This document shows positions 23,916 to 33,228 of a DNA stretch of 36,853 nt, in pieces. The translations under genes and the position numbers were made by a program. Source of the stretch: an uncultured Brachyspira sp. (GTDB taxonomy: Bacteria > Spirochaetota > Brachyspiria > Brachyspirales > Brachyspiraceae); contig NZ_CALXYQ010000031.1 in the NCBI RefSeq assembly GCF_944393015.1, forward strand, positions 1 to 36,853, given 5' to 3'. Every line of letters begins with the position of its first letter. Positions within the stretch are counted from its first letter, which is position 1. Below the pieces are notes generated by a model. That model ran no database searches. It saw only the letters and a program-made list of their open reading frames with translations, and was not told the origin of the DNA.

Positions 23916-25925
23916 ATGGAAGAATTAGATAATATCGATAATAACAATAAAAACAAAGAAGAAAATTTAGATTCTCCAAAAGTATTTATAAATAATGCTC
24001 AAATTCTTGAATCAGGACAAATATTAATAACTCCTCCAAAACCAGATGAAAAAACTTTTGAAGATTGGAAAAGAACATCAGATGAATAAGCTGGTAAAGG
24101 CGAATATGAAAAAGCTATAGAAGCATATTTTAGAATACTTTGGACTGATCCTAATAATACAGAATATTGGGAGCATTTAAGTTATTTATACTTAAATGGC
24201 GGCAGATATAAGGATGCAGTATATGCTATATCAGAATGTCTAAAATTAGATACTAATAATCATCAGTATTTATATAAACTTGGGGGATTGTATATATTAA
24301 ATGAAAATTATAAAGAAGCAGAAGATTATACATTAAAAGCTTTAAAATTAGATCCTTTAAATTATAAGTATTTTCAAAGGCTTGGAATAGTTTATTATTA
24401 TATTAATCAATATGATAATGCTTTAAGTTTAATTTTAAAATCTATAGAATTACAAAATGATGATTATAATAATTTGCTTTTATTAGCTTATATTTATGAT
24501 GCTAAGAGCGAATATGATGAAGCTATAAAATCTATATTAAAATATTTAGAGCATACAGAAAAAACATCATATAATAAATGTTTCGGATATCAATATCTTT
24601 CTATACTATATATTAAAAATAAGCAGTATGATACAGCAATAGAAACATTATCAAAAAATTTAGATTTGTTTCCTAATGATGATTTTAATTATTACTTGCT
24701 TGCAAATATTTATATTTTAACAAATCAATATAAAGAAGCTATAAATGCAGCATCAAAAGCTATTGATTTAAATAAAGATAATTTTTGTAATTCGCATATA
24801 TTAGCTAATGCATTTTATAGAAATAAAGATTATGATAAATCTATAGAAATATTATTGAATACATTAAAATTATTAAAAGAAAATCATAAAGAAGAAAAAT
24901 TACCAAATATTAAAGCTATAAGACTAAAAAATAGAATACTGGAATTGAGTGATAGATCTATAGAAGAGCTTTGTAAAAATTTAGATTTAGATGAAAAAAA
25001 TTATGATTATTATCATTTGTTAGGAAAAGCATATAACAAGATTGGAGAGTATAATAAATCAATATGTTTTTTCTTACTAGCGTATGAATTAGATAATGAA
25101 AATATTTATAATCTTCATTGGATTGGATCTACATATAATCAAAATAAAAATTATAATGCATCAATAAATTTTTTATTAAAAAATATAGATTTAAGCAGCG
25201 GCATTATAGATAGTTATTATTGGCTTGCTGATTCATATTATAATATAGGCGAATATGAGAAAGTTATAAAGAATTCATTAAAAATAGATAATTTAAAAAT
25301 AGATGATGACAATATAAAGTACTTATTAATATTGGGAAAATCTTATTATAAATCAGAAAACTATAAAAAGGCTTCTTCTGTTTTATCTAAAGTATTAGAA
25401 AAAGATGAAAACAATTTGGAGATTTTAACTCTATTAGGAAAATCATATAGTGCTATTAACAATCATAAAAAAGCAATAGAAATGTTTGTTAAATATGATA
25501 GTTTAAATCCTAATGATACGGATAATTTAAAATCTTTATCAAAGTTGTATTATGATAATGAAGAATATAATAATGCTATAAATATTTTTTTGAAATTAAC
25601 AGAATCACATCCTGATGAGTCAGAATATTGGTATTATTTAGGTAATTCACTAAAAAATACTAATCAAAATAAAGAAGCCAAAGAAGCGTATAAAAAAGCT
25701 TTGAAAATAAATCCTTATAATCAAACATATAAAGAAGGTTTAAAAAGCGTAAGACCAAATTTTTTAAAGTCTGCATCTAGTTTAGTAACAATTTTTTTCA
25801 TTTTGGTTCTTATTGTATGCGGTATATTTTTGTTCAAAGCAAAAGCTAATCTTGGTATGGCATTACCTTTATTTACAGTAATTTTTGTTCTAATGTTTAA
25901 GACAGTTTCGTTATTAAAAAAATAG
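23916..25925 (+). pseudogene. TPR-repeat membrane protein gene interrupted by an in-frame TAA
   Basis: ATG 23916 (AAAGG upstream) opens a frame of 57 codons that ends at TAA 24087-24089; the same frame then continues without interruption for 611 codons to 25925. The full product would be 669 aa: a disordered N-terminus, at least a dozen TPR units (GKGEYEKAIEAYFRI right after the stop; NYKEAEDYTLKALKLDPLN; NQNKEAKEAYKKALKINPYN) and two C-terminal membrane helices. The TAA falls at the start of the first TPR unit. After it, the first in-frame ATG lies in KAIEMFVKYD near 25480, so re-initiation could not restore the protein except from a rare codon such as TTG 24288. A single base change would repair it. 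Otherwise undecayed, so the mutation is recent, or an error, or read through. Confidence 0.75.
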
Positions 25926-25958
25926 TAAATAATATTTGTTATTAAAAAATCTAAGAAT

Positions 25959-26219
25959 ATATACCTAAACAACTATATTTTGTCAATTTTTTATTTTTTA
26001 TGAATGTAAATTATATTTTTTATAGAATAAAATATTATTCCATATTGTTTAAATATATCTTACAATTAATATAAATTATTAATTTTGTACAATAATAAGT
26101 AATCAACTGCACATATAGTGGACGTTTGATAAGATTAAATAGTACCGTGCTGGAAGATGCTGCGAAGCATACCTACGGTAGCAGCTCGCGGTTGACAAAG
26201 TTAAAAATTTTAGTATAAA
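25959..26219. mobile_element. MITE-like element, copy 3
   Basis: 261 bp between the TPR gene and rarD. Left end 25959-25986 is the first type (ATATACCTAAACAACTAT...); right end 26192-26219 is the second type. The interior does not match copies 1 and 2. It has a GC-richer patch near 26140-26190 with the hairpin ATGCT-GCGA-AGCAT and TACCG/CGGTA around it. No open frame. Left and right ends again read outward as TTGACA plus TATA-type boxes. Confidence 0.6.
26192..26219 (+). promoter_or_regulatory. Outward promoter in copy 3, facing rarD
   Basis: TTGACA (26192-26197), 16-bp spacer, TATAAA (26214-26219), about 130 bp upstream of the rarD start codon, with no other clear promoter between. Confidence 0.45.
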
Positions 26220-26350
26220 CTCTTTAATCTCATATAAAAAAGTTTTATAAAGTATAAGATTAAATTTTTTATAAATATTTGAATTTAATATATTGAAAAT
26301 ATTTTTATTAAATTTTATTATTACCGTCAAAAAATATGTGGGATATATTG

Positions 26351-27208
26351 ATGTCAAATAATAATAATAAATCTATTTTACTAGCTTCGGCAGCGTATAT
26401 AATATGGGGGCTTCTTCCTCTTTATTGGAAATCAGTTCAGAATTTTGATTCAGCTTTTGTTTTAGGTTTAAGGGTTATAACTACTTTTATATTTACTTTA
26501 ATAATTATTATATATAAAAAGGCTAATCTTTATAAAGGAATTAAGCCTTTAATAGCTATAATAATTGCAGGAATTTTTTTAGGACTTAATTGGTATTTAT
26601 ATATTTACACCGTTAATTCAGGACATGTTCTTGAGGCAGGACTTGCTTATTATATAGCACCTATTTTAAGTATATTAGTAGGTATTATAGTTTTTAGAGA
26701 GAGAAAAACTCCATTGGAATATGCAGCAATTATTTTAATGTTTGCTGGAATGATTTATCAAACAATAACTCTTGGAAAGCCTCCTATAATGGCATTTTTT
26801 ATAGGCCTTACTTTTTCAATATATGGCTTATTCAAAAAACTTACTATATATTCAAGCTGGGAGAGTTTATTTTTAGAAACTACTGCTATATTAATTCCAT
26901 CAATAATTTTAAGTACAATATATTTTCCTAAAACTCCTCAGCCTATTCATACTTGGGTATCATTGATGTTTGCAGGAGTTGCTACAGGAATACCATTGTA
27001 TTTATATGCCAAAGCAGCTAAAGGGCTTCAAGTTTCTACTCTTGGATTTCTTCAGTTTTTACTTCCATTTTTTGCTACTTTACTTGCAATTTTTGTATAT
27101 AAGGAAGAAGTTAATTTGAATAGGGCTATTACTTTGGCTATAATAATATTAGCGGCGATTCTTTATGCTATTTCTATATTTAAAAATTCTGCTAATAAAA
27201 ATAATTGA
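26351..27208 (+). CDS. rarD: RarD-like EamA-family permease
   Basis: 285 aa from ATG 26351, chosen because GGGA lies 7 nt upstream; an ATG five codons earlier has no ribosome binding site. Ten predicted membrane helices as two five-helix EamA halves. Seen: YIIWGLLPLYWKSV at the start and LNWYLYIYTVNSGHVLEAGL with YYIAPIL, the best conserved parts of RarD, and a later LGFLQFLLPFFATLLAI. Inner-membrane exporter of unknown substrate. RarD proteins were first linked to chloramphenicol sensitivity, which does not establish the natural cargo. It lies between two MITE-like elements. Confidence 0.88.
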   Translation: MSNNNNKSILLASAAYIIWGLLPLYWKSVQNFDSAFVLGLRVITTFIFTLIIIIYKKANLYKGIKPLIAIIIAGIFLGLNWYLYIYTVNSGHVLEAGLAYYIAPILSILVGIIVFRERKTPLEYAAIILMFAGMIYQTITLGKPPIMAFFIGLTFSIYGLFKKLTIYSSWESLFLETTAILIPSIILSTIYFPKTPQPIHTWVSLMFAGVATGIPLYLYAKAAKGLQVSTLGFLQFLLPFFATLLAIFVYKEEVNLNRAITLAIIILAAILYAISIFKNSANKNN

Positions 27209-27210
27209 GT

Positions 27211-27550
27211 ATATACCTAAACAACTATATTTTGTCAAAAATAAATTTATATTTTTGTTTTTATATCTAGGGCTTTGACCCATACCCCACTTCTTTTGCG
27301 ACCGAAGGAAGTGCCTGCGACTGAAAGAAGTACCTTTAGGTATGGTATTGCCACAAATAAGCTATATCCTAGACAAGCTCGGATACACTTGGTGAAAGGC
27401 TACATTTAGGCTTTAATTTAATAAATTATTTTACATGTAAGACAATTTTAGTATTATTTAGTACTAATTTTATACTTGCACTTTTTGGTTCTTTTTGCGG
27501 CGGGAAAAAGAACAACAAAAAATTGACAAACTTAAAAATTTTTAGTATAT
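27211..27550. mobile_element. MITE-like element, copy 4
   Basis: 340 bp filling the 347-bp gap between two convergent genes, starting 3 bp after the rarD stop codon. Left end 27211-27238 is the first type, right end 27523-27550 the second type (TTGACAAACTTAAAAATT then TTTAGTATAT). The interior has GGGCTTTGACCCATACCCCA, an inverted relation to the GGGGTATGGGGCAAAGCCCC block of copy 1, a GGATAC..TTGGTGAAAGGC stretch recalling copy 2, and a hairpin TTCTTTTT/AAAAAGAA around GCGGCGGG. No open frame. Confidence 0.65.
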
Positions 27551-27555
27551 ATTAA

Positions 27556-28302
27556 TTATTTTTGTATTCTCTTTCTAAAATATCCTGATAAATCAACGGG
27601 AGTTTCCTCAAGCCATGATGACATAATGCATTCATATTTACCTTTGCTTTTGCTTAATTTGTAAATTTGATATTCAACTCTGTCGTTTCCGCCGTCAATA
27701 GTTTCTCTTGACTCAACTAGCATTTCATATATTCCGTCTCCATCAATATCTTCAAATATATTATCCATTTGAGTGATAACAGAGCTTTTCATAGAATTAA
27801 TTTCTTTATAAAAAACTACATCAGCAATAAATTTTACACTAGCACCATCTATTCTAAACATATACATGTATATATCTCTATCTGTACCATCATCATTTAT
27901 GATATAGTACTTTATTATTCCTATTTCATTTTTTTTATCATAAAAATTTTCTAAATCAATAGCAGCATTTTTTCCTAATCTGTCTGTTTTATAAGAAAAT
28001 TCTTCATTGTCTTTATTGTATATGTATATTTTATCTCCCTGAGCAGAAGATACTAAAGCTATAAATTCATTACCTTCTTTAGGAAGAACATCAGCAATAA
28101 CTATAGAATATACTTTATACCCTTTGCTTTGTAATTCTGATTTTAATTTTTCAGCCTGACTATATTCAGCATTATTTATATTGTCGCTTTTATAATAAAC
28201 AATTTCTCCATTGCCTGAAAGATTAAATAAACTTTGCACATCAATAGAGTAAAGAGGCATAGTTAATATTAAAGAGATTATAATTGATAATATTTTTTTC
28301 AT
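27556..28302 (-). CDS. Exported protein with a calcium-loop-like motif
   Basis: 248 aa. Signal peptide MKKILSIIISLILTMPLYS, then a periplasmic or outer-surface protein rich in beta structure. Residues near 187-198 read DIDGDGIYEMLVE, like the DxDxDG calcium loop of FG-GAP/VCBS-type repeats, which suggests metal binding in a beta-propeller-like fold; only one or two such units are seen. No family assignment. It is 23 bp downstream of the gene at 28326-28985, so the two exported proteins form an operon. Confidence 0.65.
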   Translation of the reverse strand: MKKILSIIISLILTMPLYSIDVQSLFNLSGNGEIVYYKSDNINNAEYSQAEKLKSELQSKGYKVYSIVIADVLPKEGNEFIALVSSAQGDKIYIYNKDNEEFSYKTDRLGKNAAIDLENFYDKKNEIGIIKYYIINDDGTDRDIYMYMFRIDGASVKFIADVVFYKEINSMKSSVITQMDNIFEDIDGDGIYEMLVESRETIDGGNDRVEYQIYKLSKSKGKYECIMSSWLEETPVDLSGYFRKRIQK

Positions 28303-28325
28303 AATTTAGCATCCGTTTTATTTTA

Positions 28326-28985
28326 TTATTTGTAAGTTTTTATATCAACAAATTCTATTTCAGAATTCACCTTTCCGTCAGAACTTTTATATTTAATTAT
28401 TTTAGGTAAAGTATAATCATCTACTTCTTCATATGAAATATTAACATCATATATTTTAGATTTTTTATTATAATATTCTGCTCTTTCTATTATATAAGAT
28501 TCTTTATTTACCGTGTAAGTTACACTGTAATTTTCATTTTCTCCTTTTGCTCTCAAAGTTATCTTATATTCATCTTTTTTATCTTCTATATTTTCAAAAG
28601 TAATTTTTTTTGATAGAGAACTATAATCATTGTTATTTCCAACTAAAGCATAAAATCCAACAGTTTCTAAAGCTCCTTCAAATACAGAAAACATATTTCT
28701 ATAAAAGGTGTCCACATTTTCAAGTATTAGGGTAGGTTTATATCCTTTTTCAAAAGTGAATCTCAATTTTATATCTTCTTTAGTTTTTGTATAACTTTTT
28801 GCAGGAATAGTATCTATTTGTCTTTGTACTATTTTTCCGTCTATATAGGCTTCAAATTTTCTTGGATAAATTGCAGAATATTTTTCTTTCATTTTTTCGT
28901 ATATATCCTGAAAATTTGCATCTTGAGAATATGCATAAGTATATGCAATACATATTGTGATTATTATTAATACTATTTTTCTCAT
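28326..28985 (-). CDS. Exported protein, possibly LolA-like
   Basis: 219 aa. Signal peptide (MRKIVLIIITICIAYTYAYS), then an all-beta region. The run of antiparallel strands with RAEYYNKKSKIYDVNISYEE, YTLPKIIKYK and VNSEIEFVDIK recalls the lipoprotein-carrier (LolA) fold or related outer-membrane lipoprotein-sorting proteins. The match is by pattern only, no key residue proves it. Located in the periplasm and co-transcribed with the gene at 27556-28302. Confidence 0.6.
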   Translation of the reverse strand: MRKIVLIIITICIAYTYAYSQDANFQDIYEKMKEKYSAIYPRKFEAYIDGKIVQRQIDTIPAKSYTKTKEDIKLRFTFEKGYKPTLILENVDTFYRNMFSVFEGALETVGFYALVGNNNDYSSLSKKITFENIEDKKDEYKITLRAKGENENYSVTYTVNKESYIIERAEYYNKKSKIYDVNISYEEVDDYTLPKIIKYKSSDGKVNSEIEFVDIKTYK

Positions 28986-29134
28986 ACTCTTACTATTCTC
29001 GTAATATTTTTAATTAGCAATAATAAAAAATAATTATATGTTTTTTGTAAATTTTATATAGAAAAATAAAATTTAAATGTTATTATTATTAAATTAACAC
29101 TATTTTATACTAAAACTATTCATACATTAAAATC

Positions 29135-29163
29135 TTGACTTTAATTTTAAAGTTTGTTATACT
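29135..29163 (+). promoter_or_regulatory. Promoter of the 29199-32508 gene group
   Basis: TTGACT (29135-29140), 17-bp spacer, TATACT (29158-29163); both hexamers are near consensus, 36 bp before the start codon at 29199. Confidence 0.65.
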
Positions 29164-29198
29164 TGCAGTATAAAAAATATAATTTATGGTAAGTATTT

Positions 29199-29504
29199 AT
29201 GAGCGAAGAACAAAATGAACAATTGTCAGAAACAGGCATATATTGTGCCAATTGCAGATATTGCGTTTTATTCAGAAAAGCTAGCGGTATAGACGGTAAT
29301 CAATATTTGCTAAGAGTAAAATGTGCACAAGAGCAATGGCGCAAAAAACTTGGCGAAGAAAAAATGTACAAGTATTTTACAGTTGCTAGAAGAACTGTAG
29401 AAAAATGCGATGACTATAAGGAAATGGGTGATTTAAGAAGTTTCCTTAAGACTTTGCGTAAGAGTTTGCCTGTACGTGATGAAGTATATACTATAAAGAA
29501 ATAA
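29199..29504 (+). CDS. Small Cys-rich protein, possible metal binder
   Basis: 101 aa, cytoplasmic. Cysteines at YCANCRYCVLF (residues 16, 19, 22), then VKCAQE (42) and EKCDDY (70). The CxxCxxC cluster plus later Cys suggests a zinc or iron-sulfur site. The rest is basic (RKKLGEEKMYKYFTVARRT). I do not recognise a named family; it seems to be a short conserved spirochaetal type of protein, but that is an impression. First gene of a likely operon with the lipoprotein 10 bp downstream. Confidence 0.65.
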   Translation: MSEEQNEQLSETGIYCANCRYCVLFRKASGIDGNQYLLRVKCAQEQWRKKLGEEKMYKYFTVARRTVEKCDDYKEMGDLRSFLKTLRKSLPVRDEVYTIKK

Positions 29505-29514
29505 TGGATTTTTA

Positions 29515-29949
29515 GTGAAAAAAAGTTTTATTTTTTTAGTTGCGGTTGTTTTTTTATTGATTTCATGTGCTTCAGCTGTTAAAATTTCTGTAGAGGAAGA
29601 ACAGTATCCTAGAATAATAGCTGAAAAAGGGTATACTGAATTTGGTAATAAAAATTATAAAACTGCTATAGCCTATTATCAGTACATAATAGATAATTTT
29701 GATAGAGAAAATTATGCTAAGGATGTGGCTTGGGCTTACTATGAAATAGGTTTTTGTTATTATTATCAAAAAAAGTATGAGGAAGCTTTAAAATATTTTG
29801 ATATAGTTCTGAATAATTTTACAGTTTTGCCTCCTAAAATTTTGGCTCAAAAGGTTATGCAGGATATTTATGAAGAAAAGCCTAAATTAAAACCTATGGA
29901 AGTCATAGAAGAGGAAATAGAAGTTATTGAAGAAAATATAGACTCATGA
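29515..29949 (+). CDS. TPR-repeat lipoprotein
   Basis: 144 aa, GTG start with GGAT upstream. N-terminus MKKSFIFLVAVVFLLISCAS has a lipobox (LISC, Cys18), so it is lipid-anchored after cleavage. Residues 30-115 hold two TPR-like units (NYKTAIAYYQYIIDNF; KYEEALKYFDIVLNNF), like the N-terminal repeats of YfiO/BamD-type or tol-pal system proteins. The Glu-rich tail is disordered. Its stop overlaps the next start as ATGA (29946-29949), showing translational coupling to the large membrane protein. Confidence 0.75.
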   Translation: MKKSFIFLVAVVFLLISCASAVKISVEEEQYPRIIAEKGYTEFGNKNYKTAIAYYQYIIDNFDRENYAKDVAWAYYEIGFCYYYQKKYEEALKYFDIVLNNFTVLPPKILAQKVMQDIYEEKPKLKPMEVIEEEIEVIEENIDS

Positions 29950-31673
29950 GAAAAGAAAGTAGCATCACTAAGAGTATTATATTAAGTTTCCTATTGCTTA
30001 GTATTTTAAGTTTGTTTATTATCCTTTTTGTGTATATTTTGTATAGCAGAGGGGAAGGGGAAGATTATTCTCTTACAACATATATACTATACAGTTTAAT
30101 ATTCTTTAAAAGCTATATTCCTTATGTAATAGCGTTATCAGTTTATTTGTCATTTTTTAAAGCTAAATATTTATATCAGGAAAGTATATCGAAGGTTATA
30201 GCTTATCCTATAGGGCTTATTGTATTACTCGTCTGCTTTTATGCTATATATGATTATTCTTTTACTAATTACTTTATATCTAAACTTAAAGAGCATAATA
30301 GTATTAGAGATGCAAAAATATATTATGAATATGAATTAACATTAAAAAATAGAGCTTATGAAGCGGCAAAAGAAGAATTGATGGCTGGCAACTTAGATGC
30401 AGCATCTAGTTTAGCTGAGGAAGCATTATTTTATGATAAAAATGATGGAAATACTCTTTTGCTTATAAAATCCATACAAAAAGAAAAAATGATTAAAGAA
30501 GCTAAGATTCATGAGGATAAATTTAATAATATAAATAATTTAATGAGTCTTGGTACAAGAGAGTTTAGCCTATCTAATTATAATGCGGCAAATAACTATT
30601 TTAATCAGGTGCTAGAATTGGATAAGAATAATCCTATGGCGCTTTATTATATGAATAGAATCAGTATAGCTATGAATAGAAAGCCTCTTTATTATGGTAA
30701 TGCTACACCTCAGGAAGCTTCTATATATTCAAGATTATCAGAAACTATTAATATGTATGAAAGCGGATATTTATGGAAGGCTTATGATAATATTTCTAAG
30801 CTTTATCTTAATTATCCTAATATAGCTGAAATAAATAATTATTATTCTATTATAAGAGATGCCATAACTAGATATAATTTCTTTATTAAGGAAGCACAAG
30901 AGGTTAGAGAAGCATATATAAATAATCCGGATTTGCTTAAATATTCTTCTGTTTTTAGTCATAATGGTATAAATATAATGTTAAGTAAGAATGTTTTCTT
31001 ATCTTCATCTACAAGTGCAATGTTTAAAAATAGTTTGTATATATTTGATGTTTCACTTATGGAATTAGATGATGAATTGAAAATTGTAAGATGTGAGAAT
31101 TTCTTATTTGGAAAGATAGCTGATTCTTTCAATACTACTAATAATACTAAAAATATTATATTAAAAGCATATTTTGATACCAATAAAAATGAATATATAT
31201 ATAATGATGCTATTAGTAAGGTTATTCCTATTAATATATCATACAGCACATTAGATATTATAAAAAATTATACTTCTTTGAATTTGAGATATGTGAATTT
31301 ATTAGAGTTATTTACTTTAAGAAAAGAAATTCAAAAATTTGGATATTCTAACAAGGATATTAATTTCGAGCTTTTAGTAAAAAATATAGAACCTATAGCT
31401 TATTTATTATTATTTATGATAATAGCATATTATTCATTCAGATTTAGATTGGCAGCATCTACTGATAAATTCCATTTTTACAATAGAATTACAGGTGTTT
31501 TAGGTACATTATTATTTGTTGTAGTTTATAAAGTTTTAATAGATTATCTTGGAATGCTTATGTTAATGGCATCACATATTACAATAAGTGTTTTAATTGC
31601 TGTTGTGGTATTTGCATTCCTTATACTATACGTTATATTCCAAATGGCTAGAATTCCTAGAGATGTTAGATAA
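29946..31673 (+). CDS. Large membrane protein with three helices at each end and a TPR-like middle
   Basis: 575 aa. Helices at about 10-33, 43-70 and 85-108, then a soluble helical segment with TPR-like units (about 130-260; NLDAASSLAEEALFYDKN and NYNAANNYFNQVLELDKNN), a mixed region to about 470, and three C-terminal helices (about 480-500, 513-540, 541-565). The three-plus-three layout recalls LptF/LptG permeases, but sequence support is slight. It is translationally coupled to the preceding TPR lipoprotein, which suggests that the two form one envelope complex. rsmA overlaps its 3' end by 11 bp. Confidence 0.65.
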   Translation: MRKESSITKSIILSFLLLSILSLFIILFVYILYSRGEGEDYSLTTYILYSLIFFKSYIPYVIALSVYLSFFKAKYLYQESISKVIAYPIGLIVLLVCFYAIYDYSFTNYFISKLKEHNSIRDAKIYYEYELTLKNRAYEAAKEELMAGNLDAASSLAEEALFYDKNDGNTLLLIKSIQKEKMIKEAKIHEDKFNNINNLMSLGTREFSLSNYNAANNYFNQVLELDKNNPMALYYMNRISIAMNRKPLYYGNATPQEASIYSRLSETINMYESGYLWKAYDNISKLYLNYPNIAEINNYYSIIRDAITRYNFFIKEAQEVREAYINNPDLLKYSSVFSHNGINIMLSKNVFLSSSTSAMFKNSLYIFDVSLMELDDELKIVRCENFLFGKIADSFNTTNNTKNIILKAYFDTNKNEYIYNDAISKVIPINISYSTLDIIKNYTSLNLRYVNLLELFTLRKEIQKFGYSNKDINFELLVKNIEPIAYLLLFMIIAYYSFRFRLAASTDKFHFYNRITGVLGTLLFVVVYKVLIDYLGMLMLMASHITISVLIAVVVFAFLILYVIFQMARIPRDVR

Positions 31674-32508
31674 TTTATATTCAAAAAGAGAAGTTACAGA
31701 ATATTTAAAAAGTAAGTCCATATTTCCAAATAAGAACAGAGGACAGAATTTTTTATGCGATAGAAATATAGCATACAATATTGCAAATACTGTTCCAAAT
31801 AATTTATCAAGAGGGAAATACGCTTTAGAAATAGGCGGAGGACTTGGGGCTTTAAGTAATATGCTCCATGATATATATAAAGATAATCTTACAATAGTAG
31901 AATATGATAATGCTTTATATAATCATTTAATAGAAAAATTCAATGATGTTAATATAATACATAAAGACATATTAACATTCGATATATCTAATTCAGAAAA
32001 TAAATACGATGTATATGGAAACATACCATACAATATAGCAAGTCCTATAATGGAATGGCTTTTACATGAATCTTATAATAAATGGAATTATGCTGTATTT
32101 ATGGTTCAAAGTGATTTTGCTCAAAGACTTATAGCGAAAGAAAATACGGAGAATTATTCTTCTTTAACTTTATTTGCTAATTTTATGTCTGATATTAAAT
32201 TGGAATATAATGTTTCAAAAGATGTTTTTTATCCGATTCCAAAGGTTACTTCATCTATTATAAGTATTACGCCTAAAGAAGTTGATATTGATATTATAGA
32301 AATATTTAAATCTGTTTCAAAAACTTTATTTCATAATAGAAGAAAAACCATACGTAATAATTTTATTAGTTCTCCATATTTGAATATAAATAAAGATCAT
32401 ATTGATGAAATATTAAGTAAGGCAAATATTGACGGCAATATAAGAGGGGAAACTCTGCCTATAGATAAAGTTACAGAACTTTCTAATATAGTAAAGCAAT
32501 ATATTTAA
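31663..32508 (+). CDS. rsmA: 16S rRNA dimethyladenosine transferase
   Basis: 281 aa from ATG 31663; the longer open frame begins inside the upstream gene and adds a hydrophobic stretch foreign to the family. Dimethylates two adjacent adenosines of the 3'-terminal hairpin of 16S rRNA in ribosome assembly. Seen: FPNKNRGQNFLCDRNIA (the K..GQNFL start typical of the family), SAM-binding EIGGGLGALSNML, acidic IVEYD, and catalytic GNIPYNIASPI (NLPYNISS in E. coli). HNRRKTIRNNF is the typical C-terminal segment. It overlaps the upstream gene by 11 bp and the next, convergent gene by 4 bp. Confidence 0.93.
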   Translation: MLDNLYSKREVTEYLKSKSIFPNKNRGQNFLCDRNIAYNIANTVPNNLSRGKYALEIGGGLGALSNMLHDIYKDNLTIVEYDNALYNHLIEKFNDVNIIHKDILTFDISNSENKYDVYGNIPYNIASPIMEWLLHESYNKWNYAVFMVQSDFAQRLIAKENTENYSSLTLFANFMSDIKLEYNVSKDVFYPIPKVTSSIISITPKEVDIDIIEIFKSVSKTLFHNRRKTIRNNFISSPYLNINKDHIDEILSKANIDGNIRGETLPIDKVTELSNIVKQYI

Positions 32509-33062
32509 TTATTTGTATTATCTAAAATTCTTACAGATTTAATGATATTTTCTATTTCTTTATCATCTTTTTTACTATTAGCATTATACATACACATTAT
32601 TTGAAGTACGCCATTATTATGAATCATAGTAAAAGATTTATGATAAGTTTCATTAGGTCCGTAATAGAAGCTGCTTAAAATTTTATATGAATTAGGTATA
32701 TTTTCAGGCATTTCTTCAGATAATACTTGGAATTCTTTTATAGAAGGATGATTTCTTAAACCATTTATTATCTTATTTTTAGCATTCTCTAAATTTATAC
32801 TGCCGCTGTAAACAGGTTTGTATTTAGTATATACCACAGTATATATACCTGTATTTCTTTCCACTCCATAAGATTCATTAAACTCTACAGAGTTATCTAT
32901 AGCTACTGTTCCGTCTAAAAATCCAACTTTAAAATCTGCCGGTACATCTACAGCTATATCTGTTAGAGTTATAGTTTTAGTTCTTTGACCGCATGAAGAA
33001 AGTAATAATATAACAGAAATTATTATTAGTGTAGTAATGAATTTTTTTAATGTTTTACTCAT
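32505..33062 (-). CDS. Lipoprotein of unknown function
   Basis: 185 aa from ATG 33062; a second ATG six codons upstream (33080) is possible and neither has a clear ribosome binding site. Basic N-terminus MSKTLKKF, hydrophobic stretch, and lipobox LSSC with Cys near residue 24, then a soluble domain (VPADFKVGFLDGTVAI, and YKILSSFYYGPNETYHKSF) of a type often seen in small secreted proteins that handle stress or signalling; no family recognised. Its stop codon lies inside the end of rsmA (4-bp convergent overlap). Confidence 0.65.
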   Translation of the reverse strand: MSKTLKKFITTLIIISVILLLSSCGQRTKTITLTDIAVDVPADFKVGFLDGTVAIDNSVEFNESYGVERNTGIYTVVYTKYKPVYSGSINLENAKNKIINGLRNHPSIKEFQVLSEEMPENIPNSYKILSSFYYGPNETYHKSFTMIHNNGVLQIMCMYNANSKKDDKEIENIIKSVRILDNTNN

Positions 33063-33228
33063 ATTAATATTATATATCATATTATATATTTTTAAAGTAA
33101 AAATTTTATATATTTATTTTTTTTTTATAAAAATAAAAAATTATTTTTAATTATTAAATTATTTTTTTTATATTTAAATATATAGTAAAATATATTTAAT
33201 TTTGAATGAATTGAAAGGATATTTTATA

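Noticed and set aside
26103-26357. 84-residue open frame on minus across MITE copy 3
   Set aside because: Starts inside rarD and crosses the element end; composition is not protein-like.
31597-31662. Longer N-terminus of RsmA
   Set aside because: It lies entirely inside the preceding gene, in another frame, and adds a hydrophobic stretch not found in the family.
32505-32508. 4-bp convergent overlap of rsmA and the lipoprotein gene as regulatory
   Set aside because: Short tail overlaps are common in compact genomes; nothing else supports regulation.
33117-33126. Run of ten Ts upstream of pyk as a phase-variation tract
   Set aside because: Such runs are expected by chance in this composition and it lies over 100 bp from the start codon.
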